A stretch of DNA of 64,000 nt from Methanocella_A sp049676595 (GCF_049676595.1 NZ_CP187259.1:2232001-2296000); one strand, 5' to 3'. Shown: positions 15,295 through 24,527, numbered from the stretch's first letter. Translations and numbers: made by a program. The notes: a model not told the origin generated them from the letters alone.

Positions 15295-16578
15295 TCAGAA
15301 ATCGGTCAGCCTCCGCTGGAACCTGGAGTCTTTCAGCACGTAGCTGTTCAGCGTCCACCGGCTCATAGGTATGTCAAATCTGGTCTGAATATACGTGAGT
15401 GCCTCAGTTAAGGTGTTAAACTTAGAGCACGGCCCCTTCAGGGCATTTCGGACGTTCTCCCGGACGTTCCAGACTCCCACGGGCATGACGTAGCCGGAAT
15501 GTGCTTCTCTCAGGATGACCACTTTTGCCTGCCGGCCTTCTTTGACAAGGTACTCGCAGGTAGCCAGTCTTGCGGCATAGTAGCAACCACCGATGCTGGC
15601 ATAGGTGGTTCTACCCTCAAAGCGCTCCGCATCGGAGATGATCATGATCTCCCGGCCCGCCGGGTTCCAGATAGTATCTGGGTACCAGGCTTCTACCAGC
15701 TCGTAGCTCCAGGGCTCGGGAATCATCAGCACGATGAACCGGTTATCCAGCTGCCAGCTCTCGAATACCCGGTACTCGTTGATCAGGGGCAAATCCTTGA
15801 CCTGCCCCATCAGAGTCTCTCCGAGAATGCTGTCAACCGCAGTTATACTCTGCCGGGTGGGCACTATCCTGCGGGATTTCTTTACTCCGAAGGCTCCCAT
15901 GCTAAACGCCCGCTGGATGCGGGTGACCATGGTGTCGTCTTTATAGAGCTCCAGCACAGCATCCCGGGCCAGTAGATCGCCATCGTAGTGTGCCTTTTCG
16001 ATCCGCTGGTCGAGCTTGAAGTTGCCAATCTCAGCCTTCTTCAGTGGTGCAGACGGCCCAAATGGCTGAACTTCGTCGTCCAGCTCAATTCTGCCCGTCG
16101 GCTTACGGAAAAATTCAGCGGCGGTATCCACAGGGTTGCTGGCCATGGACAGTAACGTCATGTCCTCGACAATCTTGCCGCACTGTTCAGGCTTCCTCAC
16201 GTTTACTTTATAGAGGCCCCTGACCAGCGAGCTGCGGAACCCGACTATATCATCGATAGTCTTGCCTATCCACCGCTCGGGCGTGTCCATCTCAGAAGTA
16301 TCCCCTATCACTGGAGGAACAAGCGGGCCGATCGATACCAGCGGATAACCGTACTTACCTACAAAAACACCCGGCGCTGAACCGAATATAGAGGTGCTGT
16401 CAATCTGCGGAGCGTTCTTCAGCTTCGCGTAGTGCTTGATCATGATCGGGCAGCGCGACTTAGAGCAGAGCATCTTCGTCCCCTTGCAGGCCACACACAG
16501 CGACGGCTCAGGCTGAGCAAAAAAGCCTTTGCGGTTCGTAGTTTTAAAAGGATCCTGGGTGGGGATAGTGGTATCCAT
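15295..16578 (-). CDS. nreA: NreA-type archaeal DNA repair protein
   Basis: A 427-residue archaeal Nre protein. The N-terminal zinc finger CVACKGTKMLCSKSRCP is followed by the conserved block SIFGSAPGVFVGKYGYP. The extreme C-terminus QRRLTDF matches the PCNA-interacting QxxLxxF box, known in this family. Nre proteins were linked with repair of mitomycin-type DNA damage in haloarchaea. Length fits the family. Its first-gene position ahead of the SPL-like radical SAM gene suggests that both act on damaged DNA at PCNA. ATG 16578 is followed at once by coding sequence with family-like spacing. Confidence 0.88.
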   Translation of the reverse strand: MDTTIPTQDPFKTTNRKGFFAQPEPSLCVACKGTKMLCSKSRCPIMIKHYAKLKNAPQIDSTSIFGSAPGVFVGKYGYPLVSIGPLVPPVIGDTSEMDTPERWIGKTIDDIVGFRSSLVRGLYKVNVRKPEQCGKIVEDMTLLSMASNPVDTAAEFFRKPTGRIELDDEVQPFGPSAPLKKAEIGNFKLDQRIEKAHYDGDLLARDAVLELYKDDTMVTRIQRAFSMGAFGVKKSRRIVPTRQSITAVDSILGETLMGQVKDLPLINEYRVFESWQLDNRFIVLMIPEPWSYELVEAWYPDTIWNPAGREIMIISDAERFEGRTTYASIGGCYYAARLATCEYLVKEGRQAKVVILREAHSGYVMPVGVWNVRENVRNALKGPCSKFNTLTEALTYIQTRFDIPMSRWTLNSYVLKDSRFQRRLTDF

Positions 16579-16666
16579 ATATCAACTGGATAATGGCGAT
16601 CTGAGGAGATAAATACGTGTTATGTGGGGTGAAAGTAATAGCTGTATTGATGTGCGAGGCAGCACG

Positions 16667-17423
16667 ACGATCGCTGCGCTGTGCCAAGAACACAGATTGA
16701 AACAGATTGCACAGATTACACAGATGGCAATTGGTAAAATATGGGTTATCTCAATAGTACTTATCGATTAAAATCTGTGTAATCCAGTATTCCCGTGCCT
16801 GAGGTGTAATCGGTGGCCTGTGTTACGGCCTTGTTTTGTCTATCGTGGGTAGCACGAATACACTAAACTACTTTTTTAGAGGGACACAAAAACCCTAATA
16901 CGCTAAGGTACACGGCTAAAACACGAACTGCCCGAAGAGCACTATTAATCGACAAAAGCCACGAAGTACACGGCCTTAAAACACAAACAAGTGGCGCGAA
17001 TGCTCGAAGACACCAAACTAAAACACAGTTGAACAAGCGGTTGCCATCGTTACCAGGGCCCGGGATTATTGTGCAGCCGCATCGCTACAGTTGTCGTGGC
17101 AGGTGTAAGGCGATATGGTTGTTTGTTTTAACTTGGTGTCTTAGGGTTTTCGCGGAACTTGTTCGTGTTTTTAGACCGTGTATTAGTGGCCTTCGAGCTT
17201 TAACCGGTGTCTTAGTGCAATTCGAGGTTTAGCCGTGAACTTTGGGCTTTCGGGCACTTTGTGTCCCTCTAAAAACAATTTTTGTGTCTTTGTGCTACCC
17301 ACGAAAGCCCATACAAGGGCAGAACACCTGGCAGCTCAACAACCACAAGCCAAACAAGCACGTGAATACTGGGAATCTGTGCAATCTGTCCGAATCTCTG
17401 ATCTGGCACAGCGCAGCGATCGT
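16667..17423. repeat. long hairpin repeat, family R1 copy B, split by an insertion
   Basis: The left arm begins ACGATCGCTGCGCTGTGCCA at 16667 and runs to about 16725; the loop and start of the right arm continue to 16783. The rest of the right arm, AATCTGTGCAATCTG to CGATCGT, resumes at 17374-17423. The 590 bases between (16784-17373) belong to another hairpin element. Removing them restores an R1 copy like 5971-6137. Confidence 0.8.
16784..17373. mobile_element. 590-bp palindromic element inserted into an R1 repeat
   Basis: Ends are CCAGTATTCCCGTGC and the near-complement GCACGTGAATACTGG. The trinucleotide AAT lies on both sides (16781-16783 and 17374-17376) and is needed only once in an intact R1, so it looks like a 3-bp target duplication. 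Inside is a long imperfect palindrome: TCGTGGGTAGCAC (16843-16855) pairs with GTGCTACCCACGA (17292-17304), and matching continues inward for roughly 180 bases per arm through units like CACTAAGACACGAA. Short frames inside look random; no transposase is present. Confidence 0.75.
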
Positions 17424-17436
17424 GTATGTTCGCACC

Positions 17437-18426
17437 TTATGCGATAGCGCCTTTCATGGCCTTAGCTACATGGGGGTCTTTGAGAATAGAAGCCGCTTCT
17501 TCGGCATTCAGTTCCAGGCCGGCTTTGAGGCCGTCGAGGATGTCGGTCTTGCTGAATGTCCCTGCCTGTTTCTTGATCTTGATCAGCCGCAGGGCGTACT
17601 TGACCTTGTGGTCCCGCTCCCGGTTCTGGTAAGCCCGGATGGCGCGGTAGAAGTCGATCTTGCGGAACTCGGGCCAGTATGGGGCCGAGATGTATATGGC
17701 ACATTCGTTGCCGCTCGCCTGCCAGGGCAGGAAGTTGGACGTGCGCTCGTCTCCGCCGGTGCGGATGATCAGGTCTACGCTGGATTTTTGTTTGTTGTCT
17801 GTATAGAGGTATTCGTCCAGGGTATTCTCGGTGATCTCTTCCGGGGACATTTCGCCGGCTTTGATTTTCTCCGCGATTCTGGCAGCGCCGTCGACGATCT
17901 CTTTGCGGCCGCCGTAAGCCAGGGCCACGTTGAGGAAAAAGTTATCGTACTTACCTGTGGCATTGTGGGTTTCCCGGATCTCCTCCCGCATGTCGTCAGG
18001 CAGCATGTCCATGTCGCCGATGCAGTTGATCCGAATCTTGTACTTGTGCGTTTCCGGGCTTTCCCGGGATTTCCTCAGCTTGGCCTTGATCAGGTCGAAA
18101 ATAGCCTTCTTCTCGTGTTCTGCCCGCTTGAAGTTTTCCGTAGAAAACGAGTAAAGAGTCAGCTGGCGAACTCTGAGCTGTTCGCACCACTGGATGACTC
18201 TTTCCGTGGTGTCGGCGCCGAGCATATGGCCTTTTTCGACTACATCGCCTATACGCTTAGCATAGCGGCGGTTACCGTCCATGATGATGGCGATGTGCTG
18301 GGGGATCGGGCCTTTCATGATCTCCCGCTTCATGGACAGCTCATACCACTTGTAAAGAACAGGTATGTGCTCGTACCACCTGGAAAAGAGCAGGTTGCGT
18401 ATGATGCTTTTAAATGGCATACTCAC
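17437..18426 (-). CDS. uppS: cis-prenyltransferase (polyprenyl diphosphate synthase, UppS family)
   Basis: A cis-prenyl chain elongating enzyme of about 327-329 residues. The signature HIAIIMDGNRRYAKRIG holds the catalytic aspartate; further blocks are LTLYSFSTENFKR, ALAYGGRKEIVDGA and the C-terminal IIRTGGDERTSNFLPWQ. It condenses isopentenyl diphosphate units onto an allylic primer to make the long polyprenyl lipid carrier, dolichyl-type in archaea, for glycosylation. The N-terminus has an extra 40 residues before the signature. GTG 18426 overlaps the stop of the DUF2551 gene by GTGA; ATG 18420 is an alternative start. Confidence 0.92.
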   Translation of the reverse strand: MSMPFKSIIRNLLFSRWYEHIPVLYKWYELSMKREIMKGPIPQHIAIIMDGNRRYAKRIGDVVEKGHMLGADTTERVIQWCEQLRVRQLTLYSFSTENFKRAEHEKKAIFDLIKAKLRKSRESPETHKYKIRINCIGDMDMLPDDMREEIRETHNATGKYDNFFLNVALAYGGRKEIVDGAARIAEKIKAGEMSPEEITENTLDEYLYTDNKQKSSVDLIIRTGGDERTSNFLPWQASGNECAIYISAPYWPEFRKIDFYRAIRAYQNRERDHKVKYALRLIKIKKQAGTFSKTDILDGLKAGLELNAEEAASILKDPHVAKAMKGAIA

Positions 18427-18794
18427 GCGTTCTCAGTCTCTCGGAGCGCCTCTTTCACGAGGTGCTTATATTTTTCCTTAATAGAGTACATGTTGTGGTC
18501 ACCGGTGACGTCCACGCTGAGGATGCCCGTCTTGGAGCCCATCAGGCCTACCATAGCAGGGGTACCCTTGTTCTTGACGTCGAAGTTCTTCTCCCGGAGC
18601 CTGTCGTCGATGTCTTTCGTCTCGTACGGCCCGTTCTCAAGGAACATCTCCAGAACTGCACGGCGACGGCCGTCCTTATCCCGGCTCAGGTAATCCTTGA
18701 TCCTTGCGAGCACCAGTTCGTCTTCCGCACTATTCAGAGTGACCACTCCCGGATGATGAGATAATGAAATCAATAGACTGTAAATTGTCATCAA
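18423..18794 (-). CDS. DUF2551 winged-helix-like protein
   Basis: A protein of up to 123 residues with the look of methanogen DUF2551. A helical N-part (ARIKDYLSRDKDGRRRAVLEMFLENGPYETKDIDDRL) resembles a winged helix, then come MVGLMGSKTGILSV and a C-terminal helix. Function unknown; the fold suggests nucleic-acid binding. The start is uncertain: the first 16 residues are hydrophobic and may not be coding, and GTG at 18746 just after GGGAG would give about 107 residues. The stop overlaps the start of the cis-prenyltransferase gene, so the two are translationally coupled. Confidence 0.7.
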   Translation of the reverse strand: MMTIYSLLISLSHHPGVVTLNSAEDELVLARIKDYLSRDKDGRRRAVLEMFLENGPYETKDIDDRLREKNFDVKNKGTPAMVGLMGSKTGILSVDVTGDHNMYSIKEKYKHLVKEALRETENA

Positions 18795-18869
18795 TCATAA
18801 AGGTACCTGCCTTGCTCATGTCGTGAATCCCATGCCAAATCTGTCTATTCTCACCATGAATCACGAACG

Positions 18870-19931
18870 TCATAAAGGTATTCTCTCCACGACCAGCCCG
18901 TCTTTCAGGGGATACCTTTCGACAATGGACTTCTCAAAACCGGCCAGCTCCTCGGTGATGTCATCGAGGATCCACCAGGCAATTTCAATCCGTTCTTTGC
19001 CGATGCAGGCGTACATGTCCTGCGGAATGCCCAGTTTCTGCATAGCCGTCTGGGCTTTTGCGAGGTCGCCCCGGATCTCCCCGTAAACGATAGTACCATC
19101 GTCGGTGATCTCATCGAACGATCTTGCCATCCTCGACGCCGTCCGCTTCAGCCTTTGCCGCAGCTGAATTGCATCCTTAAAACGCGAGGAACAATACCTA
19201 ATATTTGCACTGCTATTTAAAACTATCTCGTGCGCCAGAGTTTCAGAGCCCTGGACTGCATTGGATACCTCATCACGGAGCCGGTATCCATGCCGCTTCA
19301 TGCCCGCGCTGTTGGTGTCCGAAAACTCGAGCTCGTTCAGGTTCAGGAACGCTCCGGCTTCTGCGATCGCCCGCTCGATCTCGGGCACTTTAGCGATCGC
19401 AGGTATCTCGATGCCGGCGCTCAGGCCGAGTTCTATAGCCTGCTTAAGTGAATCGTGATATTTTGAGCCGTGAAAGTGATCCCACAGGTCCACTGGCGGG
19501 TGCATTCTCAGCTCGTCCAGGCCAGCGTCCTTCAGCTGGGCCAGGACTTCCCGGGACGGCGCAGTACAGGTATAGAGATGGATATGATGCTCCTGCCCGA
19601 ATTCCGCTTTCAGCAGCCGGATATAGTGCAGGGTGCGCTCCAGCCTCAGCAGAGGCTCGCCGCCGGTGAGGCCGGTGCCGAGAGCATCCATCCCGCGGGC
19701 TTCTTCCAGCACGTCCTCGTCGGACTCAACCTTCCGCTCGTTGGCGTAAGTAGAATCAACGTTCTTTCTCTCGGAGGAGATGGGACAGTAAAAGCAGTCT
19801 CTGCCGCAGACGCCGGTGATGAAGAGCACCATTTTGGCGCCCTCGTGGCAGAACCTGCAGCCATCGCAGAGGCTATAGTGCATGGAGCCTGTATCGTCTG
19901 TGGCGAGTTGCTTTTCCATATCTGCGACCAT
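18870..19931 (-). CDS. radical SAM protein related to pyruvate-formate lyase activase
   Basis: A 353-residue radical SAM protein. The SAM cluster motif CGRDCFYC lies near residue 42 and is preceded by an extra cysteine group CDGCRFC. The block LTGGEPLLRLERT is the GGE motif that holds the SAM amino group. It resembles the archaeal COG2108 group; the substrate is unknown. The last 120 residues form an unrecognised domain. A TATA-like CTATTTATT lies near 19975 upstream on this strand. Gene order suggests an independent unit from the DUF2551-uppS pair. Confidence 0.82.
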   Translation of the reverse strand: MVADMEKQLATDDTGSMHYSLCDGCRFCHEGAKMVLFITGVCGRDCFYCPISSERKNVDSTYANERKVESDEDVLEEARGMDALGTGLTGGEPLLRLERTLHYIRLLKAEFGQEHHIHLYTCTAPSREVLAQLKDAGLDELRMHPPVDLWDHFHGSKYHDSLKQAIELGLSAGIEIPAIAKVPEIERAIAEAGAFLNLNELEFSDTNSAGMKRHGYRLRDEVSNAVQGSETLAHEIVLNSSANIRYCSSRFKDAIQLRQRLKRTASRMARSFDEITDDGTIVYGEIRGDLAKAQTAMQKLGIPQDMYACIGKERIEIAWWILDDITEELAGFEKSIVERYPLKDGLVVERIPL

Positions 19932-20000
19932 TTCCTGACCTGACCAAATCTTGATATTGCTGGTTTACACTTGTAAATAAATAGTTTCAGATCTCCGGCC

Positions 20001-21260
20001 TCAGATCTTCGCTCTCTCGAACTTGTCGCTCGCCTTCAGTGGCTTGGTCGCGTCGATACCCATCTTGGAGGTCACGTTGTCCTCGCAGACCGGGTCCAGC
20101 GAGCTGCCCCGGACGTTAGAGATAATCATGACGTCCTTGTCGGCCTTGACCCTGGTGGCGATCGCGTACTCGACGTCCATCGGGTCGAAGATATTGATAT
20201 CGGTGTCCACGATGACCACGTGCTTGAGGCTGGTGTGGGCGGCAAATGCGGCCATGATAGCGTTCATGCCGTCGCCTTCGGTCTGCTTCTCGATCTGCAC
20301 GATGGCGTGCAGGTAGCAGCACCCGCCCTCGGTGAGGACGACGTTTTTCACCTTGGTGACGCCGCCGACTGCCTTGTAGATGAGCGGCTCGTAAGGCACT
20401 CCCATAAGCAGCTTGTGCTCGGCGCCGCCGGGCAGAATGCCGTGGTAGATCGGGTCTTTCCGGGAGTACATCTTCTTCATGTGGATGATGGGCTCCGGGC
20501 GAATGTGATCGTACGAGCCGGTGATGTCCACGAAGGGACCTTCCTTGACCTTCTCTGCCGGGTCGATCTCCCCTTCGAGGACGATCTCGCCGTGAGGCAC
20601 TTCCACGCCGTTGTCAAGCGTGACCAGCTCTAGCGGCTCTCCCTTAAGCGCTGCGGCGTAGTTCCACTCCATGCCTTCGGGCACCCTGGTGGAGGCTGCG
20701 AAAACAGTCACCGGATCGACGCCGATGACGATGCCGACCTGCAAAGGCTCGTTGTGCTTGGCGGCTTCCTTGTGGAGCACGTAGGTATGGCGGGGCGGGA
20801 CCAGCCGGGCTGCCAGCGTGGTGTCATTGACGACCATCAGGCGGTGGATGGAGGCATTCATCTGGTCTTTATACTTAGAAACGACAATGCCTGCAGTAAT
20901 ATAAGCGCCACCATCTTTCTTGAAGTGCTTCATGATGGGCAGAGTGCTCAAATTCGCTTTAGACTTGACCTCGAACATCGGGGAATCGTCGACCCGCCTG
21001 ATCTTGCCGTCGTAGCCAGTGCTGCTCAGCTTGTTGATGATCTGGTCCTGGCTGACGCCCAGCGCCCTGGCGAACTGCTCTCGCGAGTTCATCACATTCA
21101 TGGCAGCCTTGCGGCCGAAACAGTCGTGGAAGACGATGCAGCGCTTATCGTTGTACGCCATGCGCGGCGCGTCGAACACCGGTGATACAGTCTTCGTCAC
21201 GTCCAGCACGTTACCTTCCTTTCGCTGCATTTCGATGAATTCTCTGAATCCTATGGTCAT
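20001..21260 (-). CDS. UbiD-family decarboxylase, probably anhydromevalonate phosphate decarboxylase
   Basis: A 419-residue UbiD-type, prenyl-FMN-dependent decarboxylase. Blocks seen are MTIGFREFIEM at the start, VFHDCFGRKAAMNV, EVPHGEIVLEGEI, and EGPFVDITGSYDHIRPEPII, which holds the family's metal/cofactor residues. In archaea lacking the classical mevalonate route this enzyme decarboxylates trans-anhydromevalonate phosphate. That assignment is inferred from archaeal context, lengths, and the UbiX gene 2.7 kb away. The longer frame to 21320 (20 more residues, Arg/Ser-rich) looks non-coding; family alignments favour ATG 21260. Confidence 0.85.
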   Translation of the reverse strand: MTIGFREFIEMQRKEGNVLDVTKTVSPVFDAPRMAYNDKRCIVFHDCFGRKAAMNVMNSREQFARALGVSQDQIINKLSSTGYDGKIRRVDDSPMFEVKSKANLSTLPIMKHFKKDGGAYITAGIVVSKYKDQMNASIHRLMVVNDTTLAARLVPPRHTYVLHKEAAKHNEPLQVGIVIGVDPVTVFAASTRVPEGMEWNYAAALKGEPLELVTLDNGVEVPHGEIVLEGEIDPAEKVKEGPFVDITGSYDHIRPEPIIHMKKMYSRKDPIYHGILPGGAEHKLLMGVPYEPLIYKAVGGVTKVKNVVLTEGGCCYLHAIVQIEKQTEGDGMNAIMAAFAAHTSLKHVVIVDTDINIFDPMDVEYAIATRVKADKDVMIISNVRGSSLDPVCEDNVTSKMGIDATKPLKASDKFERAKI

Positions 21261-21529
21261 ACCAGAGCCTCTGCTTACCGTGCCTCGCCCGGGATTCCGG
21301 GTAGAACTCCTGACAGGCACTGCACTTTTTATTATACCGAGGCCGGGAGATAATAAATTTATTGGTAGCAGTTCCCTCGATCCCGCAGAATATAGATAAT
21401 TTATATGGCCATATTTCTCGGCATTATCAATTTACGTGTTGAAACAATCCATAAAAAAGCAAAGTTATTTTACCATAGACTACTATACATTAGACTTTAG
21501 CTGTGGTGGGGGATGGAAGGCATGCATGT

Positions 21530-22861
21530 ATGCGAACCATCTTGGCGGTACTGGTGGCTCTAGCCCTCGGGCTAATCGCAGTTACTGATGTGGCAACTGG
21601 AGAATACTACGGGATTCCGCAGCAGATCTTCAAGCTGGATATCAAAGAGGTAGCCCTGGACTTCGGGCTCAGCCACAATGAAAAAGTACTGGCCGTCAAC
21701 CTGAGCCCGGTCACCACGCTAAATCCGTCGCTTGTCCTGATGGGCTCCGGTGTCGACAGGTACGAGCGGGCCTGGTTTGAAAACTATACTTATACAAACC
21801 CTGTGTACCCCAAGTATATACTGAAAGATGACGCCAGGAGCATAGGCGGGTCAAGCATAGACGAATTTGACCTGCTCGTCGTCGGAGGCCCAAAGCACAA
21901 CGCGTATGCAAAAGAGCTGCTGGACAGGGGCGTGATTCACAACGTTACCCCCGGGGAAAAGATGCCGGCCGTAGTCATCCAGTCTGCCACTACTCAGAAG
22001 GGGCACCAAATTGTTGTTGTAGGTAGCGTCGCCGGCTACCCGGGCTATGTTGACGAGGAACCGCCAGCCCAGGCTAAACCTGACGATACCCTGCCCCTCG
22101 CAGTTGTCACCACGGGCACGATCCTGAGCATCCTCGGAGTTTACCTCTCGCAACTGTACAGCCAGGTATTCTCCTTTATCTATGGGTATGTCACCACACT
22201 GGCGGGAGAAGTAGCGAGCGAAAAAGAAGCCGAGATCCGGCACCTCAAAGCCCACAAGGTAAAAAAAGCCCTGCTGTTCGGGTGGTCCTGGCAGGAGCTA
22301 ACCATCGCCACATCCTGTATCATACTTTTTGCCATCGCCTACATCATTGCCGACCGCATGGCCATGCTTCCCGAAAACATCGCCATCTACATAATCGTGG
22401 CCGGCTTCGTAGTCATCGCCCACGATGTCGGCCACAGGATTGTGGCCTTTCTGCTGAAAGTCGACGCCGAATTTCAGTTCTGGGGACTGGGAGCTATCAC
22501 CATGCTCCTGACCTCCTGGCTCTTCAGCATGGTCTTCGCCCAGCCGAGCAGGGTCCTGATCGAGAAAGAAGAGCACAACGCGAACGAAATAGCCTCGATA
22601 ATGCTTGCCGGACCTGCAGTCAGCCTGTTTCTATCCCTCGCCTTCCTGCTTCTCATGATGGTTGGCGGCGCCGTAGCAGAACTGGGGGCTCTTGGGTTCA
22701 CCATGAACATGGTGACCGTCGTGTACAGCCTCATGCCGTTCAACCCCATGGACGGTAAGAGCATCTACGAGTGGAACCGAAGATACTGGGCGATTTTGTT
22801 TATCCCCATTTCGATATTGTTTATAGTAGTAACATGGTTCGGGATCTTTACCTGGGGCTAA
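21530..22861 (+). CDS. S2P-like membrane metalloprotease with an external domain
   Basis: A protein of about 443 residues. An N-terminal signal or anchor (ILAVLVALALGLIAV) is followed by roughly 180 residues probably outside the cell, then a transmembrane segment and a site-2 protease-like core. The zinc motif is HDVGHR (histidines near 298 and 302) and the third ligand lies in NPMDGKSIYEWN (near 408), the NPxDG motif. The usual catalytic glutamate of HExxH is aspartate here, so activity may differ or be lost. The family cuts membrane-bound regulators. ATG 21530 follows GGAAGG. The external domain is not recognised. Confidence 0.8.
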   Translation: MRTILAVLVALALGLIAVTDVATGEYYGIPQQIFKLDIKEVALDFGLSHNEKVLAVNLSPVTTLNPSLVLMGSGVDRYERAWFENYTYTNPVYPKYILKDDARSIGGSSIDEFDLLVVGGPKHNAYAKELLDRGVIHNVTPGEKMPAVVIQSATTQKGHQIVVVGSVAGYPGYVDEEPPAQAKPDDTLPLAVVTTGTILSILGVYLSQLYSQVFSFIYGYVTTLAGEVASEKEAEIRHLKAHKVKKALLFGWSWQELTIATSCIILFAIAYIIADRMAMLPENIAIYIIVAGFVVIAHDVGHRIVAFLLKVDAEFQFWGLGAITMLLTSWLFSMVFAQPSRVLIEKEEHNANEIASIMLAGPAVSLFLSLAFLLLMMVGGAVAELGALGFTMNMVTVVYSLMPFNPMDGKSIYEWNRRYWAILFIPISILFIVVTWFGIFTWG

Positions 22862-22940
22862 AACGAAATCACCCGGCCAATCGGGCGGGCAAATAGAATA
22901 GTAAAGTCTTCGCTCCAAAGAATTAAAAATAGAAAAGGAG

Positions 22941-23012
22941 AGCCAACGTCCGGAGTCGAACCGGATTGAAAACGCTCTGCAGGCGTTTGCATGACCGCTC
23001 TGCCACGTTGGC
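22941..23012 (-). tRNA. tRNA-Cys (GCA)
   Basis: On the minus strand a 72-base cloverleaf can be read. The acceptor stem GCCAACG/CGTTGGC has seven pairs, the anticodon stem AACGC/GCGTT carries the loop CTGCAGA with anticodon GCA, and the T arm contains GGTTCGACTCC. The discriminator base is U, as usual for tRNA-Cys. CCA is not encoded, normal in archaea. No intron is seen. Confidence 0.95.
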
Positions 23013-23125
23013 GCATTGAAGCAAATCCAATAGGCACTTTTTGATATATAAAATTTACCAGTGAGATTGCGCATTAATGAATTTCTGGGCAATGAATATT
23101 AACAATAAAGTACGACTTAATACTG

Positions 23126-23875
23126 ATGCAGCCGCTTGCCTTGACAGACTACGATCTACGCCGCTACAACCGCCAGATGCTCATGCGAGGCTTCGGGGAA
23201 GCGGGGCAGGAGAAGCTTAAGAAGACCAGAGTATTCATCGCCGGGTGCGGCGGCCTGGGCAGCCCCATCGCCACATATATGGCTGTCGCAGGATTCGGCT
23301 CTCTGGTCATTGCTGATATGGACGTGGTCGATCTTTCAAACCTGAACAGGCAGATTTTGCACTGGGATAAAAACGTGGGCGAGGACAAGGTAAAGAGCGG
23401 CTACGAAAAGCTGGCCCAGATCAACCCGTCGATCAACATCGAGCCCTTCAACGGCCGCATCGACGAGAACAACGTATTAGAGCTCACCAAGGGCTGCGAC
23501 CTGATCATGGACGCCATGGACAATTTCGAGACAAGATACCTGCTTAACCGGGCTTCGCTTTACCATAATATACCGCTCATTCACGGCTCTGTCTGGGGCC
23601 TGGAGGGCAGGATCACCACCCTCATACCGGGGAAAACGCCCTGTCTCGAGTGTATCTTCCCGAAGGCGCCGCCTAAAGAGGTATTCCCGGTACTGGGAGC
23701 CACGCCGGGCGTTATCGGAACTCTGCAGGTGACAGAAGCGGTAAAGGTAATCCTCGGAATAGGAGAGCCTCTCGCCGGACGGCTGCTGGTCTACGACGGA
23801 GAGTACATGGAGTTTCACGAGCTGAAGATAGAGCGCAATCCGGCCTGCGCTGCTTGCGGAAAAGTAAAAGAATAA
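23126..23875 (+). CDS. ThiF/MoeB/HesA-family E1-like adenylating enzyme
   Basis: A 249-residue E1-like enzyme that activates the C-terminus of a ubiquitin-like sulfur carrier with ATP. It has the nucleotide motif FIAGCGGLGSPIA near residue 35, the arginine finger region NLNRQILHW, and DAMDNFETRYLLNRA. A zinc site is formed by CLEC and CAAC pairs. Length and layout match MoeB/ThiF. The partner carrier protein is not in this window, so thiamine, molybdopterin or tRNA thiolation cannot be told apart. It stands alone after the tRNA-Cys gene. Confidence 0.9.
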   Translation: MQPLALTDYDLRRYNRQMLMRGFGEAGQEKLKKTRVFIAGCGGLGSPIATYMAVAGFGSLVIADMDVVDLSNLNRQILHWDKNVGEDKVKSGYEKLAQINPSINIEPFNGRIDENNVLELTKGCDLIMDAMDNFETRYLLNRASLYHNIPLIHGSVWGLEGRITTLIPGKTPCLECIFPKAPPKEVFPVLGATPGVIGTLQVTEAVKVILGIGEPLAGRLLVYDGEYMEFHELKIERNPACAACGKVKE

Positions 23876-23909
23876 ATGGATAGATAGCTGCCAGACGATA
23901 TCAGGCAGC

Positions 23910-24527
23910 CTATTGTTTCCCTTTTCTTAGCTTAGTCGACGAAGTCGGCAGAGTGCTCTTTTTCTTCTCCGGCTCCCCCCACCGCTGGAAGATGTCGTTG
24001 TCGATGCCAGCCTGATCGAGGATTCTTCCTACCACGTTATCGACGAGGTCGTCGATCGTCTGCGGCCGGTTGTAGAAGCCGGGGCAGGCGGGCATGACGA
24101 CGGCGCCGGCCTGCTTGACCTTGACCATGTTCTCCAGGTGGACCAGGTTGAGCGGCATCTCCCGGGGCACGATGATGAGCCTGCGGCTCTCCTTCAGGGT
24201 CACGTCTGCCGCCCGGCTGATGAGCGTGTCGGCAAAGCCGGTGGCGATGGAGGACAGGGTTTTCATGGTGCACGGCACGATGACCATCGAGTCCCACCGG
24301 TAGGAGCCGCTGGCCACCGGGGCCATAAAGTCTCCGTCGTCGTGGTAAAAGGTCGCTTTTTTAATGACTTGGTCGACGGGCGTATCCGTCTCGTACTCGA
24401 TGATTTCTCTACCCTGCTCCGAGATGATCAGGTGAGTCTCGACGTGCCCGTTGAGCACGTCCAGCAGCCGGATGGCATACTGAACGCCACTCGCGCCGGT
24501 GATTCCGATGACTATTCTGCGGTTCGT
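23910..24527 (-). CDS. ubiX: UbiX flavin prenyltransferase, apparent ACG start
   Basis: A UbiX-type enzyme that makes prenyl-FMN, the cofactor of UbiD decarboxylases. The N-terminal FMN/phosphate motif GITGASGVQYAIRLL is present in the open frame. Later come TLSSIATGFADTLISRAADV and RRLIIVPREMPLNLVHLENM. The frame has no ATG/GTG/TTG between its upstream TAA and this motif; the first ordinary start, GTG 24458, would delete it. A perfect GGAGGT at 24539-24534 lies six bases before ACG 24527, which gives TNRRIVIGITGASG, the usual UbiX N-terminus and length (205 residues). It overlaps the LpdD gene by 16 bases. Confidence 0.88.
   Translation of the reverse strand, partial: TNRRIVIGITGASGVQYAIRLLDVLNGHVETHLIISEQGREIIEYETDTPVDQVIKKATFYHDDGDFMAPVASGSYRWDSMVIVPCTMKTLSSIATGFADTLISRAADVTLKESRRLIIVPREMPLNLVHLENMVKVKQAGAVVMPACPGFYNRPQTIDDLVDNVVGRILDQAGIDNDIFQRWGEPEKKKSTLPTSSTKLRKGKQ

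Noticed and set aside
17029..17447. Short frames inside the palindromic element
   Set aside because: They follow the repeat units, mirror each other across the palindrome and have no ribosome sites.
17242..18693. 483-codon plus-strand frame
   Set aside because: It is the antisense shadow of the cis-prenyltransferase and DUF2551 genes, with no recognisable domain.
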